Origin: Amycolatopsis nivea
GTDB lineage: Bacteria > Actinomycetota > Actinomycetes > Mycobacteriales > Pseudonocardiaceae
Reading direction: 5' to 3'
DNA: 64,000 nt
Assembly (NCBI RefSeq): GCF_004522235.1
Contig: NZ_SDLT01000030.1
Location: 42,173 to 106,172 of the forward strand
Translations under genes and position numbers: made by a program
The notes under the pieces: model-generated
Told to the model about the DNA's origin: nothing
The model's input: the letters and a program-made list of their open reading frames with translations, nothing else
Databases searched by the model: none
Shown: one piece after another, positions 16,167 through 24,384 of the stretch
How the letters are laid out: the number at the start of each line of letters is the position of its first letter
Position numbering within the stretch: the first letter of the stretch is position 1

Positions 16167-16745
16167 ATGTCGGTCCACACACGCAAACAGCGCGAACAGG
16201 CGGAACGCGAGCGCCTCATCGTCGCGACGGCCCGTGAGCTCGCCGAGCAGCAGGGCTGGGACGCGGTCACCACCCGCAGGCTCGCCGAGCGCATCGAGTA
16301 CAGCCAGCCCGTTCTCTACAGCCACTTCCGCGGCAAGCGCGAGATCATCGGCGCGGTCGCGCTCGAAGGAGCCGCCGAACTGGCGGCTGCGGTGCGGGCG
16401 GCAACCCTCGGCGTGACCGATCCGCGCGCCCGGGTCACCGCCCTCGCCCGCGCGTACCTCGACTTCGCCGAGCACCACCCGGCGGTCTACGACGCCATCT
16501 TCCAGCTCGACGGCGGCCTCGCGTTCGCGCAGGACGACACCCCGGAGCAGCTGAAAGACGCCTTCGCCGCCCTGCTGGAAACCCTCGGCGAGGTCGCCGG
16601 GGACGGCGTCGCACCGGGTCTGTTCACCGAGTTGTTCTGGGCGTCCCTGCACGGGATCGCGACGCTGACCCGAGCGGGACGGCAGCCGCGGGAGTTTGCC
16701 GAACAGCGCATCGGCCTGCTGGTGGAACGCCTCGTCGTGGTCTGA
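16167..16745 (+). CDS. TetR family repressor
   Basis: A 192-residue TetR-type regulator. The N-terminal helix-turn-helix is clear (ATARELAEQQGWDAVTTRRL, then EYSQPVLYSHFRGKREIIGA at about 38-60). The C-terminal ligand domain carries the acidic and His-rich DFAEHHPAVYDAIFQL and a TetR C-terminal region of the WHG type. It diverges from the DUF1772 membrane protein. Two matching operators lie in the 90-base spacer, one next to each start, so it probably represses both itself and the membrane protein until a small ligand binds. Confidence 0.92.
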   Translation: MSVHTRKQREQAERERLIVATARELAEQQGWDAVTTRRLAERIEYSQPVLYSHFRGKREIIGAVALEGAAELAAAVRAATLGVTDPRARVTALARAYLDFAEHHPAVYDAIFQLDGGLAFAQDDTPEQLKDAFAALLETLGEVAGDGVAPGLFTELFWASLHGIATLTRAGRQPREFAEQRIGLLVERLVVV

Positions 16746-16864
16746 TCCACCGCTGCTTGCCCGCAGCACGCCCGAGCGTCACGCGTACTGGCCGGTACCG
16801 AGAGCCATCCCACAAAGCCGCCCCATTCGGCGAACCCTGATCACTCGATCGGGGAACTCGGGGC

Positions 16865-17743
16865 ATGCGCAGGGCGAACACGTTCCTTTTGCTCGGTCTC
16901 GTTCTCGGTGCGGTCATCGCGTTTCTGGCCACCGAGGCCGAGCCGTACCGGCAGGTGATCACGGCCGCCGGACCGACGGACGGGCCGGGCGTCATCTCGC
17001 CTGCCTCCGACTCGGGCACCCCCGGCCCGAAGCGGAGCACCGGCAGCTCCGCGCCCCAGCAAGGCGCGGATCTCAACACCGAACTCCCCGCGCTCGTCCC
17101 GCAAGGGCACGTCAGCGTGGTCGTCTACGACCGCACCACAGGGACGACCCCGGTCTCCCTCGACGCGCACCGGCACTACACCTCCGCGTCCCTCGTGAAG
17201 CTGCTCATCGCCCTCGACGCACTCGACCGCGGCAGCAGTCCGGGAACCGTGCGGGAAATGCTCTCCCGCAGCGACGACGACACCGCCAGCCAGCTGTGGG
17301 TCGCGGGCGGCGAGACGAGGATCGTCCACGAAGCGGTGACCGAAATGGGCCTCGCTGAAACGAGGCCGCCCAAGGCACCGGGACGCTGGGGCGACACCGA
17401 AATCACCGCCGCCGACATCACGCGTGTCTACCGCTACCTGATGGACCGGGCACCGGCTGAGCACCGCACGACGATTCTCCAGGCCCTCGGCGAGGCCACC
17501 GAAAACGGAGCCGACGGCTTCCGTCAGTACTTCGGCATCCCGGACGCTCTCGGCGACGTGCGCTGGGCGGTCAAACAAGGCTGGTCCTGCTGCAACCCCG
17601 GGCGCATCCTGCACACCTCAGGCCTGGTCAAGGACAACCGCTACATCGTCGTCGTCCTCACCGAGAATCCCCGCACGGTCAGCTACGACGACGCCGAAAC
17701 CCAGGTCACCGAAGTGGTCAAGCACCTTCCCGGGATCCGCTGA
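16865..17743 (+). CDS. Secreted serine hydrolase, class A beta-lactamase-like
   Basis: A 292-residue exported or membrane-anchored protein. Residues 7-23 form a hydrophobic helix, followed by a low-complexity Pro/Ser/Gly linker (35-75). A penicillin-binding/beta-lactamase fold comes next, with Ser109-x-x-Lys112 in SASLVKLL, SDD at 136-138 at the place of SDN, and KQGW near 245 in place of the KTG box. The altered third motif makes true beta-lactamase activity doubtful; a D,D-peptidase-like or other hydrolase role is equally possible. It converges with the esterase gene, three bases apart, with no obvious terminator. Confidence 0.82.
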   Translation: MRRANTFLLLGLVLGAVIAFLATEAEPYRQVITAAGPTDGPGVISPASDSGTPGPKRSTGSSAPQQGADLNTELPALVPQGHVSVVVYDRTTGTTPVSLDAHRHYTSASLVKLLIALDALDRGSSPGTVREMLSRSDDDTASQLWVAGGETRIVHEAVTEMGLAETRPPKAPGRWGDTEITAADITRVYRYLMDRAPAEHRTTILQALGEATENGADGFRQYFGIPDALGDVRWAVKQGWSCCNPGRILHTSGLVKDNRYIVVVLTENPRTVSYDDAETQVTEVVKHLPGIR

Positions 17744-17746
17744 GCG

Positions 17747-18964
17747 TCACTGCTCCACCGCGGTCAGCGCGCCCCGCGCGCCCGTGCTCGGCAACGGCCA
17801 CGGCTTCACCCCGCCGGTCACGTCGGCCCGCTGCCCCGGAGCCGACGGGCCGGGGATCCGCTGCCCGATCCACGTCAGCACGTCCGGCAGCTGCGCCTTG
17901 AACGTGTTCATGTTGTGCCCCGCGTCCGGGATCCGCCACGTCGTGAACTGAACCGGCGGCTGCGCGGCGGCGCGCATCTGGTCGACCGCCCGGCTTTCGT
18001 TCTGTTCCTTCTCGCCGGAGATCGCGAGCAGTTCCAGCGGGGCCGGATGCTGCCGGAGGGTGATCTTGACATTGTTCGCGTCCTCGATGTCCTTGCGGCC
18101 GCGGAAAAGGTTCTCGGTTTCGCCGTCCACTTGCGCCTTTTCGTAGCCGCTCACGCTCGCCGCCTGCGCATACCACTGCGGATGCCGCGTCACGAGGTTC
18201 AGCGCGCAATAGCCGCCGGACGACCAGCCCGCGATCGTCCACGCCCGGCGGTCCGGATTGAGGCCGAGTCGCTGGATTCCCCATTCCCGGACGTCCGCGG
18301 ACAAATAGGTGTCGTTGGGACTTCCGTTGACCTCGTCGACGCATTCGGTGTCGTGGCCGATTTTCGGCGTTCCGGTCGGGTCCGGGATCAGCACGATCAC
18401 CGGCGGCAGGAGATGCTTCGAAATCGCCGCGTCAAGCTGTTCGGGCAGGTGGTACCCGATCGGGGCGGTGGTGACCTCGGGGCCGGACGGGTAGTTCGGG
18501 ATCCAGATGATCGCCGGGAACCGCATCGCCTTGTACGGATGCTGGAAGTATTGCGGCGGAAGGTAAACCGTCACGTCGCGGGTCAGGCCGGTGCGCCGCC
18601 CGGTCACCGTCACGTGCGCGATGGTCCCCTTGCCGACCCGCGCGTGCGCCACCCCGAGGTCGCGCGCCCGGCCGAGGTCGACGCCGTTGTCGCCGCCCTC
18701 GACGTCGATGCCCTCGGCGGCGAACGCGCCGGTCCCGAGCAGCGAGCCGAGCGTCGGGAAGAATCCGCCGATCATGTTGCCGGTCAAGCCAAGGGTGACG
18801 ATGACGAGGCACAGCGCGACAACCACCGTCGCACTGCGGCCGATCTGCTTGCGCTTGCGCCATTTGTCCCAAAACCACGGGACCGAGACGACCGCGAGGA
18901 GCGCGAGCACGCCGATCACCGCGAGCATGACGGGCGAATCCAACCTGATTGCGCTCAGGTGCAC
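17747..18964 (-). CDS. Membrane-anchored esterase (antigen 85/esterase D-like fold)
   Basis: A 405-residue protein with two N-terminal membrane helices (about 12-30 and 45-68), then an outward-facing alpha/beta hydrolase domain of the esterase D family. The nucleophile is Ser248 in GWSSGG. An acidic residue and the late His in DAGHNMNTF complete a likely triad. The family includes mycolyltransferases and various esterases; the anchored form is common in actinomycetes and probably acts on cell-envelope or extracellular esters. The GTG start has GGAGG upstream. Confidence 0.85.
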   Translation of the reverse strand: MHLSAIRLDSPVMLAVIGVLALLAVVSVPWFWDKWRKRKQIGRSATVVVALCLVIVTLGLTGNMIGGFFPTLGSLLGTGAFAAEGIDVEGGDNGVDLGRARDLGVAHARVGKGTIAHVTVTGRRTGLTRDVTVYLPPQYFQHPYKAMRFPAIIWIPNYPSGPEVTTAPIGYHLPEQLDAAISKHLLPPVIVLIPDPTGTPKIGHDTECVDEVNGSPNDTYLSADVREWGIQRLGLNPDRRAWTIAGWSSGGYCALNLVTRHPQWYAQAASVSGYEKAQVDGETENLFRGRKDIEDANNVKITLRQHPAPLELLAISGEKEQNESRAVDQMRAAAQPPVQFTTWRIPDAGHNMNTFKAQLPDVLTWIGQRIPGPSAPGQRADVTGGVKPWPLPSTGARGALTAVEQ

Positions 18965-19120
18965 GGGAAACCTCCAGGACCGATCGCGCGCCCGAAAGGC
19001 GGGACCCGCTGCTCTAGATACGTTTGAGGGGCCACCCTCGTTGTGATCACGTGACGGCGATCACGCCGGAATGGCCCCGACAAACTCAGCGAAACCTCAG
19101 GATTGCCCGTTCGTCCCTGA

Positions 19121-20083
19121 TTAGTTGCCGAATGCGCCGCGCAGCACCGTGATCGCTTGAGTGATCGCCGCTTCCGCCGCGTGCGTTTCACGAAGCGCGT
19201 TCACCATCACGAAGTCGTGGATCACGCCCTGGTACCGAACCGCCGTCACCGGCACGCCCGCCTGACGCAGCTTCGCGGCGTACGCCTCGCCTTCGTCGCG
19301 AAGGACGTCCGCCTCGCCAGTGATCACGAGCGCCGGCGGCAGTCCGGTCAACTGCTCCACAGTTGCGCGAAGCGGCGAAGCGGTGATCTCGGCACGCTGC
19401 GCTTCGTCGGTCGTGTACTGGTCCCAGAACCACTTCATGCCTTCGCGGCTGAGGAAGTAGCCATCGGCGAACTTGGTGTACGACTCGGTGTCGAACGAAG
19501 CGTCAGTGACCGGGTAGAACAGCACCTGCTGCAGGAATTTCACGTCACCGCGCTCTTTCGCCATCAGCGTCAGCGCCGCGGTCATGTTTCCGCCGACGGA
19601 GTCACCCGCGATCGCGATTCGCGTGGTGTCGAGCCCCTTCTCCGCACCATGCTGGACAACCCACTTCACGGCGGCGTAGTTCTCTTCGATCGCGACGGGG
19701 TAGCGGACCTCGGGCGAACGGCTGTATTCCGGGAAAACGACAGCCGCGCCGGTTCCGGCGGCGAGTTCGCGGACGAGCCGCTCGTGGGTGTGGAAATCGC
19801 CGAAGACCCAGCCAGCCCCGTGGATGTAGACGAGCACCGGCAAGTCCCCGGTGACGCCCCGCGGCTTGACGATCCGGACCTCGACGTCGCCGTTCGGTCC
19901 GCCCGGGACGGTCAGCGTCTCGATGTCGGCCGGGGCGAGTTCGACGTCGCCGTCCTGGACGCCGTCGACCGCCTTGCGGCCCTCGGCGGGCGGGAGCTGG
20001 AACAGGTACGGAGGCTGGTCGGTGGCCTCGGCGAACGCCTGGGCGGCCGGTTCGAGGACGAGGTTCTGCGGGTTCGCGGTCAT
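19121..20083 (-). CDS. Alpha/beta hydrolase, hormone-sensitive-lipase family
   Basis: A 320-residue cytoplasmic esterase of the HSL (family IV) group. The oxyanion-hole motif is HGAGW (88-92), the nucleophile Ser162 is in GDSVGGN, and the acid and His lie in ADVLRDEGEAYA and IHDFVM. It should hydrolyse short-chain acyl esters. The start at 20083 has GGAGG upstream; 12 further in-frame codons exist but lack a site. It diverges from an OhrR-like MarR regulator across a 164-base spacer holding a perfect palindrome, so it is the likely regulated target. Confidence 0.9.
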   Translation of the reverse strand: MTANPQNLVLEPAAQAFAEATDQPPYLFQLPPAEGRKAVDGVQDGDVELAPADIETLTVPGGPNGDVEVRIVKPRGVTGDLPVLVYIHGAGWVFGDFHTHERLVRELAAGTGAAVVFPEYSRSPEVRYPVAIEENYAAVKWVVQHGAEKGLDTTRIAIAGDSVGGNMTAALTLMAKERGDVKFLQQVLFYPVTDASFDTESYTKFADGYFLSREGMKWFWDQYTTDEAQRAEITASPLRATVEQLTGLPPALVITGEADVLRDEGEAYAAKLRQAGVPVTAVRYQGVIHDFVMVNALRETHAAEAAITQAITVLRGAFGN

Positions 20084-20129
20084 GGCTTCCTCCGGTAGCG
20101 GATCGGTCGGACCGCACAAATATAGCTCT

Positions 20130-20149
20130 CAACTTAGTTGTGCACAACT
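20130..20149. promoter_or_regulatory. Operator for the OhrR-like regulator
   Basis: CAACTTAGTTG (20130-20140) overlaps AGTTGTGCACAACT (20136-20149), a perfect 14-base palindrome. AT-richer sequence surrounds it (TATAGC, CAATGTTGCTCAATG). This is a good candidate site for the divergent MarR protein. Confidence 0.65.
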
Positions 20150-20247
20150 CAATGTTGCTCAATGAGATCTAGAGCACTTGAGTTGCCCTCGCGGGCCAGC
20201 CGAGAGAGGATGGAGAGCTGGCAGGAGAAACTCGCGGGAGGCGACCG

Positions 20248-20721
20248 ATGACCAGCCCAGACGCCGGGGAAACCGGCTCGCTGCTGCTTGACGACCAGCT
20301 GTGCTTCGGCCTGTACTCGGCCTCCCGGGCGGTCACCGCGCTCTACCGCGCGCTGCTGGAACCGCTCGACCTCACGTATCCGCAGTACCTGGTGATGCTC
20401 GCGCTGTGGCAGCAGGACGAGCAGCAGGTCAAGGAACTCGGCTCCGCGCTGAACCTCGACTCCGGCACGCTGTCTCCGCTGCTCAAGCGGCTGGAGAAGG
20501 CCGGGCTGATCAAGCGCGAACGCCAGTCCGACGACGAGCGCTCGGTCCGCATCCGGCTGACCGGGCAGGGATCCGCCTTGCGCGCCAAGGCGGAACGGAT
20601 CCCGCCGCACGTCGGAGCGGCGATGAACCTGGACAACGCCGAACTGGGCCGGATGCGCGCCGCGATGGACCAGCTGACGGCGTCGGTCAACGCCTACCGG
20701 GAGTCCTACCGGCCGAGCTGA
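20248..20721 (+). CDS. MarR regulator of the OhrR type (peroxide-sensing Cys)
   Basis: A 157-residue MarR-family winged-helix regulator. The N-terminal LDDQLCFGLYSASRAVT motif places Cys19 where OhrR proteins carry the redox-reactive cysteine that senses organic hydroperoxides. The winged helix follows (VKELGSALNLDSGTLSPLLKRLEKAGLI, then the wing RQSDDERSVRIRLT). OhrR normally controls the peroxidase gene ohr; here the divergent neighbour is instead an HSL-type esterase. A strong GGGAGG site precedes the start. Family is certain, and redox sensing is likely from the Cys context. Confidence 0.9.
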   Translation: MTSPDAGETGSLLLDDQLCFGLYSASRAVTALYRALLEPLDLTYPQYLVMLALWQQDEQQVKELGSALNLDSGTLSPLLKRLEKAGLIKRERQSDDERSVRIRLTGQGSALRAKAERIPPHVGAAMNLDNAELGRMRAAMDQLTASVNAYRESYRPS

Positions 20722-20770
20722 CCCGGGCGCCATGGTTAGCATGAGCGCCAGGGCGAGCGTGAGGACGGCG

Positions 20771-21619
20771 ATGAGCACACAGGACGAAGCACTGCGCGCG
20801 GTGGAAGCCAGTCTGGACCGGCCGTCGGCGGCCCGTGTCTACGACTACTTCATCGGCGGCACCACCAACTACGCGATCGACCGGATGTTCGCCGAGAAGG
20901 TGCGCGAACGGCTGCCGCTGATGGGCGAGTACTGCCGCACCAGCAGGCAGTTCCTCGGCCGCGCGGTGCGCCAGTGCGTGCGCGAGGGCATCCGGCAGTT
21001 CGTCGACATCGGCTCCGGCCTGCCCACCGCGGGCAACGTGCACGAGGTGGCCGACGACGAACGCCCCGAGCACGACACTTCCGTGCTGTACCTGGACAAC
21101 GAGCCGGTAGCGCTCGCGCATTCGCAGGTGCTGCTCGCCGACACCGCGGACGAGGACCGGCACCAGGCGATGGCCGCCGACCTCCTGCAGCCCGCCGAAT
21201 TGTGGGACCGGGTCGCCGATTCGCACGTGATCGACGTCCGGCAGCCGGTGGCGCTGATCGTGAACGCGGTGCTGCACTTCATCAAGGACGAGCAGGACCC
21301 GGACGGCATCCTCGAGTTCTACCGCAAGCAGCTCGCGCCGGGCTCGTTGCTCGTTCTTTCCCAGATGACCAACGAAAACCCGGTGGACGACAACGAACGC
21401 CAGGCGCTGGTCGACATCATCAAGTACTACGAGTCGACGACGAACCCGGGCATCCTGCGCACGAAGGCGGAGTTCGAGCGTTTCTTCGGCGGCTGGCCGC
21501 TGCTCGAACCGGGCCTGGTGTACGCGCCGGCGTGGCATCCGGACGCCGACACGGTGTTCGCGAAGGCGCCGTCGGAGTCGCGCGTGATCGGCGGCGTGGC
21601 CCGCAAACCGCAGGCCTGA
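20771..21619 (+). CDS. SAM-dependent methyltransferase, DUF574 family
   Basis: A 282-residue member of the actinobacterial S-adenosylmethionine methyltransferase family formerly called DUF574. Features are SAARVYDYFIGGTTNY near 16-31, the SAM site FVDIGSGLPTAGNVHE and the VLYLDNEPVALAHSQ strand, with QPVALIVNAVLHFI later. The substrate is unknown. These paralogues are often numerous in one genome and associated with regulators or conservons. The start at 20771 has GAGGA upstream; a further 13 codons are open. Confidence 0.9.
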   Translation: MSTQDEALRAVEASLDRPSAARVYDYFIGGTTNYAIDRMFAEKVRERLPLMGEYCRTSRQFLGRAVRQCVREGIRQFVDIGSGLPTAGNVHEVADDERPEHDTSVLYLDNEPVALAHSQVLLADTADEDRHQAMAADLLQPAELWDRVADSHVIDVRQPVALIVNAVLHFIKDEQDPDGILEFYRKQLAPGSLLVLSQMTNENPVDDNERQALVDIIKYYESTTNPGILRTKAEFERFFGGWPLLEPGLVYAPAWHPDADTVFAKAPSESRVIGGVARKPQA

Positions 21620-21682
21620 CAGGGTTTTCCCACCCGGCCTCCACCCCCGGGTGGAGGCGCGGGACGGCCCCGGCCCGGCACT

Positions 21683-22174
21683 GTGGTCCCCGTGCCGAAC
21701 ACCTTCGACAACATCCTGATCGGCCTGGTCGTCCTGACCTGGCTGATCTGGCGACAACTGCAAGCCCGCCGCGCCGACCGCCCGCCGGTAGTCCTGCTCG
21801 TCATCAGCGCGCTGGGTGCCGCCTCACTCGGGTTCGCCATCGCGACAACCACCCCGACCTCAACGGCGATCCTGTTGCTAGCCACCAGTTTCGTGGCAGC
21901 TGGCGGCTTCGGCGTAGCCCGCGGATACACCATGCGAATCTGGCGCTCCGACGGAACCCTGTGGCGGCAAGGCAATTGGCTGACCGCCGCCCTGTGGTTG
22001 ATTTCCTTCGGCATCCACTTAGGACTAGACTTCGCCGTCGACGCAGTCAATTCCACCCGCGGTCTCGGCAGCGCTTCAATCTTGCTCTACCTCGCCGTTT
22101 CCCTTGCCGCCCAACGACTGACGGTCCGCTCCCGTAGTCACGAGGCCCTGCGCAAGCCTTCCAACGCCGCGTAA
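21683..22174 (+). CDS. Membrane protein, unknown family
   Basis: A 163-residue protein with about five hydrophobic segments (near 8-24, 36-52, 57-78, 98-117 and 124-144). No motif reveals a function; the layout is reminiscent of small CcdC/DUF1453-like proteins but I am not sure. The start is a GTG at 21683, with another GTG at 21692 equally possible and no strong ribosome site. A rare TTA leucine codon sits at 22019. It overlaps the end of the convergent patatin gene by 37 bases. Confidence 0.65.
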   Translation: MVPVPNTFDNILIGLVVLTWLIWRQLQARRADRPPVVLLVISALGAASLGFAIATTTPTSTAILLLATSFVAAGGFGVARGYTMRIWRSDGTLWRQGNWLTAALWLISFGIHLGLDFAVDAVNSTRGLGSASILLYLAVSLAAQRLTVRSRSHEALRKPSNAA

Positions 22175-23067
22175 ACCGCGTCCCGCCCCAACTCCACCGC
22201 ACGCCGCAAGACGGCCGGATCACGTTCCAGCACCACAACATCCGGCGCACCAGCGGGCGGCCGCACACTCACCAGCCGCGGGTCTTCCCGCAACTGGCGC
22301 TCGTCCTCCAGATCCCGGTGATACTGCGTCCGCCAAGCATCGATGGTGCCCGGCGCGTGCCTCCGGAGGAACCGGGGCACCACCACATCCTGTACCCGCG
22401 GCGGAGGCACCGGATGCTCGTCCTCGCGCCGGGTCCGCAACACCAGCACGTCCGTCGCCCCCTGCGCGAGCGCGGTACGAAACGGCAACGGCTCGGCGAT
22501 CCCCGCGTCCACGAACCGCCGCCCACCCATCGCAATCGGCGGCCCGGCCAACACCGGCATGCACGACGACGCCGCGAGCGCTGTCTTGATCCCGTCGACG
22601 TCCTCGATGAACGGATGCAGATCAGTCGACTCGCCAGTGTCGGCGTCGGTGGCGAGCGGATGGAATTCGACCGGATTCGCCAGTATCGCCGGGAAATCCA
22701 TCGGTTCGAGCACCGAGTAGACCTGGTGCACGAGATACTCGAGATCGATCACCGCCCGGCCGCGCAAGGTGTGCAGCGGATTGATGATCCGCCGCATGAC
22801 GGCCGGATTCCACCACGTCCGCACGCCAGTCCGGGAGCGGCCGCACAATAGCCACGCCGCGTTGAGCGCACCGGCGGAGGCACCGTAGACGTCGTCGAAC
22901 GCGGTGGTAGCCCCAAGTTCGTCGAGCGCGAGCACCATCCCGCTGGAGTACGTGCCGCGACTGCTGCCCCCTTCGACGGCAAGCGCAAGCCGGCGGCCGT
23001 CTGTTCGCTGCCCGGGCACGCTGCCTTCGGCGATTCGGGTGGTGAGCAGTTCTAGGACCGGGTGCAC
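22138..23067 (-). CDS. Patatin-like phospholipase
   Basis: A 309-residue patatin-family acyl hydrolase. The oxyanion loop GGSSRG (33-38), the nucleophile elbow GASAG with Ser64 and the dyad Asp in VDAGIAEPLPF (about 186) are all present, so it should be catalytically competent against phospholipid or acyl-ester bonds. The GTG start at 23067 gives the N-terminus usual for the family (PVLELLTTRIAEGS), although the only close ribosome-like sequence (GGAGGA) abuts it. It is a soluble, probably cytoplasmic or membrane-peripheral protein. It overlaps the convergent membrane-protein gene slightly. Confidence 0.88.
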   Translation of the reverse strand: MHPVLELLTTRIAEGSVPGQRTDGRRLALAVEGGSSRGTYSSGMVLALDELGATTAFDDVYGASAGALNAAWLLCGRSRTGVRTWWNPAVMRRIINPLHTLRGRAVIDLEYLVHQVYSVLEPMDFPAILANPVEFHPLATDADTGESTDLHPFIEDVDGIKTALAASSCMPVLAGPPIAMGGRRFVDAGIAEPLPFRTALAQGATDVLVLRTRREDEHPVPPPRVQDVVVPRFLRRHAPGTIDAWRTQYHRDLEDERQLREDPRLVSVRPPAGAPDVVVLERDPAVLRRAVELGRDAVYAALEGLRRAS

Positions 23068-23290
23068 TCCTCCATCTTGATCCTTTCCCTGGCTTGGATC
23101 GACCCGATTTGCCCTGTCCCCGCGGGCGGCCTGACTTGTGCTGCGGTCATGCGGGTCTCTCGCTCGCGGCAATCTCGCACTGGTCCCGGCACCACCGATT
23201 CGTGATCATCAAGACCGGTGATTCTGTCACCGTCTGCAGACAACCGTGATACTGTCCGTATTGTTCGGTGAGGAAGCTGGGGAGGCTTTC

Positions 23291-23767
23291 GTGACTGATG
23301 ACGGCGTCGAGCGCGTCAGACACCTGCCCGCGAACATGCAGGGTCCGTTGGTGCCGGGGTACAAGTACGTCCGGGACAAAACGCCGGAGCAGGTGGCGAA
23401 GGAAGCCGCCGATGCACAGGCGAAGGCCAATGAGGGCATGTCCACCGGTGGTGGCGGGTATCGGCTGACTCCGGAGCTGCTCAAGGAGATCGTCACCGAG
23501 ATCGACGACATCCTCGACTGGATTCAACTCGACCCTCGCCAGCAGGCTCGAGCCTTGACTTCTTTCGTGCCAATGGGTGATGAAGTCGCCAGCATCGCTT
23601 ATGTGCAAGACGCCAACGCGGCAGGTCGGTCGTACAACAACTATCTCAACAGCGTGGTGGCCGAACTCCAGCGTCAGAAGGACGCGTTTCAACAGGCCCT
23701 GGATACTTACCAAAAGCAAGAGCACCAGGCAACGGATCACCTGAAAGGCGTCAACCCCTCGCGATGA
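23291..23767 (+). CDS. Helical protein opening a type VII secretion-related operon
   Basis: A 158-residue mostly helical protein with no signal peptide. The C-terminal two thirds (LTPELLKEIVTEIDDIL, then SYNNYLNSVVAELQRQKDAF) predict a helical hairpin of the size used by WxG/ESX substrates, though no WxG is present. The GTG start has GGGGAGG upstream. The end overlaps the lipoprotein gene start as ATGA. Its neighbours (DUF3558 lipoprotein, WxG-like Pro-rich protein, EspG) suggest an ESX-associated role, possibly as substrate or partner. I cannot name the family. Confidence 0.72.
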   Translation: MTDDGVERVRHLPANMQGPLVPGYKYVRDKTPEQVAKEAADAQAKANEGMSTGGGGYRLTPELLKEIVTEIDDILDWIQLDPRQQARALTSFVPMGDEVASIAYVQDANAAGRSYNNYLNSVVAELQRQKDAFQQALDTYQKQEHQATDHLKGVNPSR

Positions 23768-24384
23768 ATAGCCGCTACGCCGCCACGTTCACGTTCGCGC
23801 TCGCCGCAGTCCTGCTCAGCGGTTGTTCCGGCGAGCCTGGCAACGCAACTCCCACGGCGCCTCCCCCTTCCAGTTCTGCGGGACCCCAGTTCGGTGCGCC
23901 ATCAGTGCCCGCACCACTCGACGCGACGCCGCTGGAAAAGGACCCCTGCGCCGCGATGAACGCGGACCAGGTCACGAGCCTGGGCGCTCCGTTTAAGAAC
24001 ACAGCCCCTCAACCCGACGGCGCGACCGGACCGACTTGTGGCTGGCGCTTCGCTACGGACGATGGACCTTCCTCTGTAGGCGGAACCGTGGTAACCAAGG
24101 ATCCGAGCCACAGTGGCCTTAGCGGCATCTACGGCCAGCAGAAGGCTGGTGCATTAACCAAGTTCGAGCCCTTCACTGTGGCGGGCTACCCGGGTGTCAT
24201 CTACGACCCGGCTAGCAATTCTCCGGCAGGGCTCTGCACGATGACCGTCGGACTGCGCAATGACCTCACCTACGTCATCAACGTCAACCTCGACAGTCTC
24301 AAGAAGCCTTTCGCCGACAGCTGCGAAGTCGGTAAAAAGGTAGCCGGATACGTGATCCAATACCTCCAGAAGGGAGGCCATTGA
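23764..24384 (+). CDS. DUF3558 lipoprotein
   Basis: A 206-residue lipoprotein. A signal peptide with lipobox LLSGC (lipidated Cys21) is followed by a Pro/Ser-rich linker (25-55). The DUF3558 domain comes next, starting DPCAAMNADQVTSLGAPF with paired cysteines later (PTCGW, GLCTM, DSCEV). DUF3558 lipoproteins recur beside WxG-type genes in Pseudonocardiaceae and are thought to sit on the outer face of the membrane. It is coupled to both neighbours by overlaps of 4 bases and 1 base. A TTA codon occurs at 24154. Confidence 0.88.
   Translation: MNSRYAATFTFALAAVLLSGCSGEPGNATPTAPPPSSSAGPQFGAPSVPAPLDATPLEKDPCAAMNADQVTSLGAPFKNTAPQPDGATGPTCGWRFATDDGPSSVGGTVVTKDPSHSGLSGIYGQQKAGALTKFEPFTVAGYPGVIYDPASNSPAGLCTMTVGLRNDLTYVINVNLDSLKKPFADSCEVGKKVAGYVIQYLQKGGH

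Noticed and set aside
16865..17743. Active class A beta-lactamase
   Set aside because: The SxxK motif is present but the KTG box reads KQG and the SDN box SDD, so only the fold is claimed.
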